Positions 52,401-61,400 of a stretch of 64,000 nt of DNA are shown here, one piece after another. The stretch lies in assembly GCA_024362935.1 (NCBI GenBank), contig JANCRA010000003.1, positions 46,847,844 through 46,911,843 on the forward strand, given 5' to 3'. How positions within the stretch are numbered: the first letter of the stretch is position 1; each line of letters begins with the position of its first letter. Position numbers and translations under genes: made by a program. The stretch is from Setophaga petechia (lineage: Eukaryota; Chordata; Aves; Passeriformes; Parulidae). The notes under the pieces were generated by a model. It did not search any database and was not told the DNA's origin. It worked only from the letters and a program-made list of their open reading frames with translations.

Positions 52401-55400
52401 GAAGCCATTGCAGGGAAGGTCCCATGTGTTCTGTAGGAATCTGAAATATTAAATGAGGCTGTCAGGTTCAATTCTTTGTTTTCATGTGAAGAGAGTAGCT
52501 GAGGGACGGGCTTGGCAGCGAAGAGTTCAGCTGAGACAGGAGCTTAAAACCTTTGTTAATTGAACCACCTACGTTTGGGGGCCTACATGTGAGCATGGGA
52601 AACTCACTGTAATGGGAGTCTCTGGAGAAACTTCCTTTATAGCTCTCAAACACTTGCAAATGTGTTTTTCTGGAAATGATGGATTTCTACTTGTGTTTCT
52701 GCACAGATTGAGTATTTACTGAAGAAGATCACGGAAGCCATGGGAGCAGGCTGGCAGCAGGAGCAGTTTGACCATTACAAGATTGCTCTCAACACCAGTC
52801 GAGAGGGACTCTCTGCCTGGGAGCTGATCGACCTCATCGGGAGTGGGCAGTTCAGTAAAGGAATGGACAGGCAGACAGTGTCCATGGCAATCAATGAGGT
52901 CTTTAATGAGCTCATTCTAGATGTCCTCAAGCAGGTAAGAACTACAGAGAACGAATGTCTTAAAAGACTTGTTTATTTGCTTTAATTAGAAAATGTTCGA
53001 TTTGTGCTCAAATTTTTTTACCCTATTGAATGATCAGCAGGAGGAAATGAGGTAAATTATCTGTAAGGGTTCTTTAATATGAGTTTATTTTTATAGAAGA
53101 AATTGTGCTGCTGTTCAGATTGTTGTAATTGTAGCAGTATTATGAATGAGTTGCTTCTTGGGAGAGCTTGCTTTTAGAAAGTGAAAGAAGTGGGCTCTGA
53201 CTTGAAATATTACCTTTTTTACACTAGTACCAGCTGCTTGTTAGTTCACAAAATAGCTGCATCATGCTCTCAGTTCTGTTTACAGCTCTTCAGTCTTGGA
53301 AATGCTATTCTGTAGTTTCAGTTATGCTGTAGGAAAGGCAGCTGTGCTGGGCACAACCTCTATATTTAAACAATGGGGTCTGGACCAGGGTATTTTGGCT
53401 TCTCAAGTGCCCCACTTCAACAGGGCAAAAAGGTGTGGAAGAGCTCCAGAGGGCTGTCCCTTCTTGTTCTGCTTAGCAGGCTACGTGACTGACAGCTTAT
53501 TTACCTGCACTCAGACTCCAGAAATCATGCTGGCCTTTGTATTCTTAGCAAACTTCTTTCTTTGGGTTTCCAGTGACTGGATTATCAGTTTAGGAACTCC
53601 TTTAAAAACTGCATTTCTTTCATGGGAATTTGAAGTACCACAGGGACCTGAGGGGTCACAGCAGAGTTTACCTAGACAGCTCTTTAAAATTGACTTGTAC
53701 CTGACAAGAGAATTTTTTTCATCTTTGATTTCTTGGTGAGGAGAGAAACAAAGGATTTCTTGGCAGGCTTTCCTAAGCTGTTCTGAAGAAACCATCAGAA
53801 GGTCTTGGCACAGGAAATTCTTTCAGAATACCCACAGAACAATGCAAAAGTCTATTTTTATTAACTGCTGGTTGCCTGTTGGAGGTGAGGGCTGGGGACA
53901 CACACACAAAGTCATTTGAGGGCAAAATGAAGTCATTCTGCTGTTTGGTACCGTGAAAATAAATTAACCAGTGTCAGTTCAATCCTACTTGAAACTTGTG
54001 AGGAAATATGATTTCTTTTCAGTTTTGATAGTGCATTGTGTGTCTTCCACCACACCTTTTTTTTTTGTTTGTTTTGTTTTGTGTCTCCTTTCTTTCCTCT
54101 CTTGGTGCCTGGGCTTCTTTCTCAAGGATGTCTGAGTGCCTTTGAATGGTTCCTTGACACTTAAAAATAGCGTGTCAAGATTTGGCCCTGTGCCTCCGGG
54201 GCAGTTTGGACACTTACTGGCCTGGTGGAGGGCAGAGTTCTGTGTGATTTCAGTATCCTGACACCTTGTTGATTCTCAGAATTGTCCTGTTTATTGCAGT
54301 AATCACATAATTGCTTCAAGGTATTAATTAATGACACATGGTCTCATAACCAAGTGTTGTGCTACCCTTTTTACTGAACACATCCTGAATCTCTAAGGCT
54401 TACAGAGGGTAGCAGCAATAGTTAAATTTGTGGTATTTAGTGTTCTGAAAGATGTGTCTTTTGTGTAATGGTTGGTGTGAAAGAGCTCCTGCTTTTCAAG
54501 AGCTCTCAATGGGTTCTTGGAAGGTGAGAGGCAGCTGATACTGAAATAACAGGTAAATATGTTGCAGAAATTTGAGGGGAAAATATTAGTCTGACTTGGC
54601 TTTGAAAGCAAATTTGGTAATTCAGGAAAGGAAAAAAAACCCTGGCTATGACTTAGACTGTGCAAAGCATGAGAGATTGAAGCTGCAGGAGTCCTTTGCA
54701 TGACCTTGTAACCACCCAGAGCTCAGCCCCGAGTGTGGGGGTGGCAGACAAAGCCGTGCATTCCTGGTGCTGGAGCAGGGGAGTGGGATGGCACCTGGGA
54801 ATAGGCACGGCCTTGGCTCTGGACACGTTTCAGTGGCTAGAAAAGCTGAGCACAGATAAGCTGTACGTGTAGGGGTGGCTTGGGATTTTGTTTGGTTTGG
54901 TTTGTTTTTTAAACAAAAAAGCTTCTTCAACTGTTCTGAATGTTTTCTTACCCCTCAGACCTGTAGAGAAAGATATCTTTGGCTTAAGTATGCCACAGCA
55001 CATTGCTTTTTATTTTTATATATATATATATATATATATTTAGTACAAGGACATTTGTATGTATTAAAAACAGTTATAGATGAAAGCCATTACAGAAAAA
55101 TGTTCCATGGTCTTCTTTCCAACTTCTTTATCTTCTTAATCTGGAATACTCTGGATACAGAGTATACTTTCTATATGACTTTTTCATAGTTTAAATTGAT
55201 GTTGGTGTTTCAGTTTCATCTGTGGTTTGACTTTTTTTGGAAGTTAACTGTTAAACAAAAGTATGTAAGTATTTGGGGAATATGATTACAGAAATGGAAG
55301 GTACAACTGAAATACTGGCTAACTTTGAAATTGTTTGGGGTTATGAGGTAACTTTTCTGTGTGCTTTGTTGGGTCTTTACATCTTTGTATAACCAAAAAA

Positions 55401-58400
55401 ACAGATGGTTCAGCAGAGGACAGGCATTTCAGCTGCTCTGTTGCTTTTAACAGGGGTACATGCTGAAAAAAGGTCACAAACGGAAAAATTGGATGGAACG
55501 ATGGTTTGTGCTAAAACCCAATATTATTTCCTACTATGTAAGTGAAGACTTAAAGGAAAAGAAGGGAGACATCATACTGGATGGCAACTGTTGTGTAGAG
55601 GTAAAACCAGTCTAAAAACAATGTATGTCTCTAAAGATCAGAATTAATCATTTTTTGTCTGTAGGATTGACTCCTGGTATCTTTTAACAGAGCTTTTTTT
55701 ACTTCATAGGACACCAGTTCATAAATACCCTTTTAATAAAGACTCTTAGTGCTGGTATTTGTATCTCTGTGACACATAAGTGCATAAATGCTGTTTGACT
55801 TTATAAATTAGATTTCACTGTTTGCAAAGCTTATCTTTATTGTTATCCATTCTAGGCCTTGCCTGACAAAGATGGAAAGAAATGCCTTTTTCTCATCAAA
55901 TGTCTTGATAAAACCTTTGAGATCAGTGCCTCTGATAAAAAGAAGAAGCAGGAATGGATTCAAGGTGAGGTTTCAAAAATGCTAGTTATGTAAAAGTTTA
56001 GTGGAATTCTTACAGCAGTGCTTTATTCAAATTTGAAATTCTTGGTCTTGTGATCTTTTGATATCTCTGTTTTAGGCATCTTTAAGGGGTCTGAGACTCA
56101 GGAAGAACTAAAGATCCACATAAGGGAAATCAGTTTTTGTCACGTAGGTGCCTCAATTCAGGGAGCCATAACCAAAATGAAATTATTTTTATTGTTGTTT
56201 TTTATATTCACTGTACTTCTAGGGATGGGGAAGGGAAGCAACATTGTAAATTGTTGCTTTAGGAGAGAAAGGGAAAACTTGTTTGTTTTGACACTGTAAA
56301 ATACTGGGTTTGGTTGTACAGTTCTGCTTGAAGTAGTATGGTTTGGTGAGCTGAGGATAAAGCTGGGAATTAGGGCTTGCTTTTCTAGTCCCACAGTAAA
56401 GGGAATAGATCTCCCCTCCTGTGAGACCTTCCCAGATATGTGATGGGTGCATCCATCTGCAGAGTGAGGTAGGAGCCCTTGCAAAGCTGTTGTTGCCAAT
56501 GCCATTGAACAATGTGCAGCAGTTAAATATTTGGAGCTGTGGGCTTTCATTTGCACTTCCCTCTTTACTGCAGCATGTGTTCATTGCACGAAAGTCAGGT
56601 GTACGATGAATGATTCTAAAGAAGATTTTTTTTTCATGGTTGTGGTATGTGAATAAAATACCAAAATCATTTGCCACTCCTCAGCTTTGCTGTCTCAAAT
56701 ATTTTGTCACTGCATCTAAGTGAATGAGATCTACTGTCTTACTGGGAGAAAGTTTTTCCTTGGAGTATCTAAGAATTCAGGGTTTAAGGCTGGCTCTAGG
56801 GAAGGCAGGTAACACCTTACTCCTTGGTAAGTCACTGAGTCTAAGTAGTAAGAAATCCTCAAGTGTTAGGGTTTTTTCTTGCAGCCGGGTATATGAGTGA
56901 CTCCTACGTCCATAGCCTGTTACAAATCAAAATTGGAATTGACATAATGCAGTGGAATTGCATTATGTCAATTGCATTAGATCTTATCCTTGTGGCACGC
57001 AGCCAGCACTGAGAGCTAAGTGCCTTTCACTTCTGTCAACACAACTTTGTGTTGACAGCCAGCCTGATGAGAATTAGGACAACTGACAACAGTGCTTTCT
57101 GATTTAAAAACCCATTCAAAAATCCCCAACCCCACAGCCAGCACAGCACTGCCCTTCATGGTGTTCCCCCTGTGCCCTGCAGCCATCCAGAGCACGGTGA
57201 GCCTGCTGCGGGCGGGCAGCGCTCCTCCGCACAAGGAGGCGCGGCAGAAGCGCAAGGAGCTGCGCCAGAAGCTGCAGGCGGAGCAGGAGGAGCTGGAGCG
57301 GCAGATGAGGGAGCTGCAGGCGGCCAACGAGAACAAGCAGAAGGAGCTGGAGACCGTGCGCAAGGTGGGAGCAGGGCCGCCGGGATTCCAGCCCGGAGCT
57401 CAGCCCCTGTGGCTGCACTGGGCCCAAAGCTCAGCCCCTGTGGCTGGACTGGGCTCAAAGCTCAGCCCCTGTGGCTGGACTGGGCTCAAAGCTCAGTCCC
57501 TGTGGCTGGACTGGGCCCAAAGCTCAGCCCCTGTGGCTGGACTGGGCCCAAAGCTCAGCCCCTGTGGCTGGACTGGGCCCAAAGCTCAGCCCCTGTGGCT
57601 GGACTGGGCTCAAAGCTCAGTCCTTGTGGCTGGACTGGGCCCAAAGCTCGGTGCCTGTGGCTGGACTGGGCCCAAAGCTCAGCCCCTGTGGCTGGACTGG
57701 GCCCAAAGCTCAGCCCCTGTGGGTGGACTGGGCCCAAAGCTCAGCCCCTGTGGCTGGACTGGGCTTACTGCAGTGGAGCTGGGCATCTCTGTGCTGTTCA
57801 GGCACACGGAGCAGACTCCTCCAGAGCCAGCTGTGCTTGTTTCAAGCCCTTGTACTGAGCAGGGGATTGTCAGGCTGGTGTAGGAGAACCTGCCAGCTCT
57901 GTGGATGGTGTCTGCAGACAGGAGAAACCAATATTTTCAGTTGCTTTTGGGCTTTTTGTTTTCCTTTTCTGTCAGACACATATGTCAAACATGGGGCTTT
58001 GCATGAAGATTTTCTTCTATAGTTTACCCAAATTTTGTTACGTTATTTGTATGTTTATGGGAATTCTTCTCTTCCCACAGATGAATTTCCATCTTTAAAA
58101 TTTCTATCTTTAAAAACAAAAGACATGGCTTTTCTTGCTGTTAGAGCTTTTAGTGTGGAGTGTGTCTTGAGAACAGCTTAGAAACCAATATTCAAATTCA
58201 AACCCTCCCCACTTGCTGCCTTACATTTTGGCTGCTGAGTCCCTGCTGCTAAAGCAGTCCAGGTCTTCCTTTGTTTACTTTACCTGTCTCCACTACCTCC
58301 CTACATTAATGTAAGTTTTTTGAATTCCCATTTAGGACAAATCTGCATCATTGCTTGAGTTTTTTGTAAGTAAAACCCACCAGTTTTATCCCTTAGAAAA

Positions 58401-61400
58401 AACTTCAATGGTTTCTGCAGCTATAAATATTCTGAGGGCATTAAATGTTTTGAGTCTAGAAAGCAAGTAAAATAATAAAAAAAACCCCACATTTTTAAAG
58501 TCTTACCATTATCACAATTTGTGGCAAGGAGAAATTTGTCTTTTTTAAAATTACTCTTGCACTGACAGTCCTGATGTAGGTATTATTGTTTATCTTAAAT
58601 GGAGTCTGACAGTGGAAAACCATTTTTAAATTTAATTTTTGCACCTGTAGTCTACCTTGTGTTTAAGATTCAGAATTCAAAATAGACAATAAAGGATAGC
58701 CTATGTTACCTTCTACTGGTAAGTAATGTACCCATTAACAGAAAATAATAAAGTTGGATTTCTGCATTGTTTAGTTTATAGAAAATATTTAGGGGGAAAG
58801 GCAACATGAGAGCAACCCCAAAGGAGCAGTAGGATCTTGGCAGGCTCCAGGGAATTTCATAAAAATCACAGTGGGTAAACTAAAGAGAGTTGTGGCCAGA
58901 AGCATCTTTTGAAGTGGGCTGGAGTAAAATGATTTCTCAAGGAAGGTGTCTTAGGCTGTGACATGAACTACTGCACTTTGCCTAGGTGGAACTAGGGGGG
59001 AGGCACATTGTTGGAGGAACTGAAAGGGTTTGATTAGTTAGAAAACTGTTCTTCAAGGAAAGGGCTTTATAAACGCTTCAGGAAACTGGATTGTTCTGGG
59101 AAGCTCAGAGGTTGATTTGCTGCTGATGGCAGTGAGCCACCATTTATGCAGCATCTGCCAAAGTGCACTCTGGGACTGGTTTGTACTCTGGTAGCTCCTG
59201 CAGTAGAGTATTCCAAAAGAATAAATGCTTTTGTCTAAAATAGATTTTTTTCATATTTTTTACTGGAATTTTGACATGTGCACGTTGAACAGACAGGAAG
59301 GTAAGTTGTTCCTTGTGTGAGAGCATGCACAGGACGTGTGCACCCTTTTTATTTCAGTTTGGGGTCTTGCATGGGCTTTGGAAACTCTGCTGTCTAATGC
59401 CTGCTGGAATGGTGTGTTCCTGTTCTCTCCCCCCCTCCAACACTTGTGCCTTTTCCCTGGAGTGCACAGTTCCCAGTAACCTTACCTGCCAGGAACAGCT
59501 TTGGTGGGTGAAGCAGGAAGCTGCTGATCCTGAGTGAACAAAGCTCCATTTTCTTGTTGAGCTCTCAGGCCATGGCCTGGCACCCACCCTTGCCTGTGAC
59601 TCCGCACGTTCACCCTCTCAGCTCAGTATTGGCAATGTTTGTTTAATTTCAGAGCGGGGAAGGAAACCTAGAGGAGATTTTACTTAAATAGGCATCTTGA
59701 ATTTGACTACAATGACATGCTTTTGAATGTCCTGGCAGAGGAAGAATGCTGCTTCTCAAACACTGGCATCATTTAATCCTTGCAAAGGAGAGCAGTTCTG
59801 TGCTGTGTTCTGCATAAACCCAGAAACCTGAACCTTCTCCTTCACTTCTTCCCATCTATCTGAGACCAGAGTGGTACTAAAAGCATGTAAAAGAGTGGAA
59901 GTTGTAGCTTGGCAGTTTTAATCATTGGGGCATCTCATTAGTTCATCTAGGTTGGTGAGGGAGCATGGTTTAGATGTGGTACCTTCAGGAGAATGACAGA
60001 ATCACAGAAAGGTTTGGTTTGGAAGGGACCTTAAAGATCATGCAGTTCCCAGTGCCCCTGCTGTGGGCAGAGACGCCTTCCACTACACCAGGGTGCTCCA
60101 AGGCCCATCCAGCCTGGCCTTGAACACCTCCAGGGATGAGGCATCCACAGCTTCTCTGGACAGCCTGTCCCAGTGTCACCTCCTCTGGGCTTGCTCCAGC
60201 AGGCCTCTGTCATCTTTATGTGGTGCCCTACTCTTACTAAAGGTCTGTGGAAGCAATTTCCACAGCCCAGCATATTTTTAAAAAGCATCAGATAAGTTTC
60301 TTAGGAAAATTTTGTGAAAAAAATGCTTTTGGTTTCACTACTGGTGAAGTTTAGGCTGGTGCCTGAAGATTTCTAACCTTGTGAGGATTGAAACCCTGAT
60401 GAAAGGAAAAGCTGGGACCACTGTCTTTATTTGTGAAATTAAGATGCAAGAGGTGGAAAGGTATCAGCAACTGTTTCCCAGGCCTTAGCTAATAATGTTC
60501 CTCCTAATTTCAAGTGATGATTATGGACCAGGATTTTATTTACCTTGGCAGTTTAGGGGATGTTAGAGGGATGATTCACAATAGCACAATCACTTAGTCT
60601 AGCCAAAGTTCCTGACACTTCTGCTTTCCCGTGGCAATTCAGTGCTTCTCATTTCTGTTTCTGTATGAACTCTGTGCTTGCTGGCATGTTTTCCCTATTG
60701 GAAGTCCTATGCAGTCCTGCCTGAAATGTGATTCTTCATGATAGTTTTCTATCCTATTGAGGTAGAGGAGGATATACAGTGATTTCTATCACTTGAGCAA
60801 AGCAGGACTCAGAGGAAACTTGGAGATAGCCAGGTAATTGCCTTTTCATTGGTAAATTTAAATTGTCTTGCAAACAATCAAGATAGTCAATTATATTTAT
60901 AGGCTGTGAGTAGTCTCAGACATTAAAAATTTCAAACTGGTACCTTGATGCTTTTGAAGGCTTCTTCCATTTTTTTTTAAAACCAAAAATTGTTAGATAA
61001 AGTTCCATTCCCTTAAAATAATTTAGTTTTGACAAATTGTTTTCTTTCTTCTTTTCTTCCCCACACCCCCCACCCTTCTCTTCCAGCAACTGGAAGCAGC
61101 AGCTGCTCGTGCTGCTGAGGAGGAGAAGAAAAGGCTTCAGACTCAAGTTGAGTTACAAGATCGCTTCAGTCTGGAGCTGGAGAGAGAAAAAATGGTGAGA
61201 AGTGCACGAGGGGTTTTGCTGCTACACATAGGGAGCTGTGTGTTCAGCAAGGGCTTCCATCACAGGCAGCCACTGAAAGGATTCCGCAGGTTTTGCAGGA
61301 GGCTGGAGAATGGAATCTGTGTTGCATTTATTTAAGATGTAGGATTAAAATATTTTTACTGGTGAATTCAAATACTGGAACAGCTTGGTTACAATTTGTG

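Larger units (their letters stand above)
45016..52706 (+). other. SWAP70: SWAP70 intron 3
   Basis: A 7.69-kb GT-AG intron, mostly unique AT-rich DNA, with poly-T tracts at 47414-47434 and 52307-52323. Several open frames of 90-130 codons occur, but none has a recognisable domain, splice signals or coding-like composition. Confidence 0.88.
57365..61086 (+). other. SWAP70: SWAP70 intron 7
   Basis: A 3.7-kb GT-AG intron. A minisatellite starts 33 bases after the donor (57397-57768) and a minus-strand CR1 lies at about 59991-60190. The rest is AT-rich with no recognisable exon. Confidence 0.88.

Noticed and set aside
53296..53739. 147-codon open frame in SWAP70 intron 4
   Set aside because: It has no recognisable domain, no splice context and no coding-like composition; a frame of this size can occur by chance in a 64-kb window.
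57092..58022. Three overlapping + strand open frames of 183-263 codons as a new repeat-protein gene
   Set aside because: They are SWAP70 exon 7 plus a 31-bp minisatellite read in three phases. The exon boundary at 57364 is fixed by the conserved join to exon 8.
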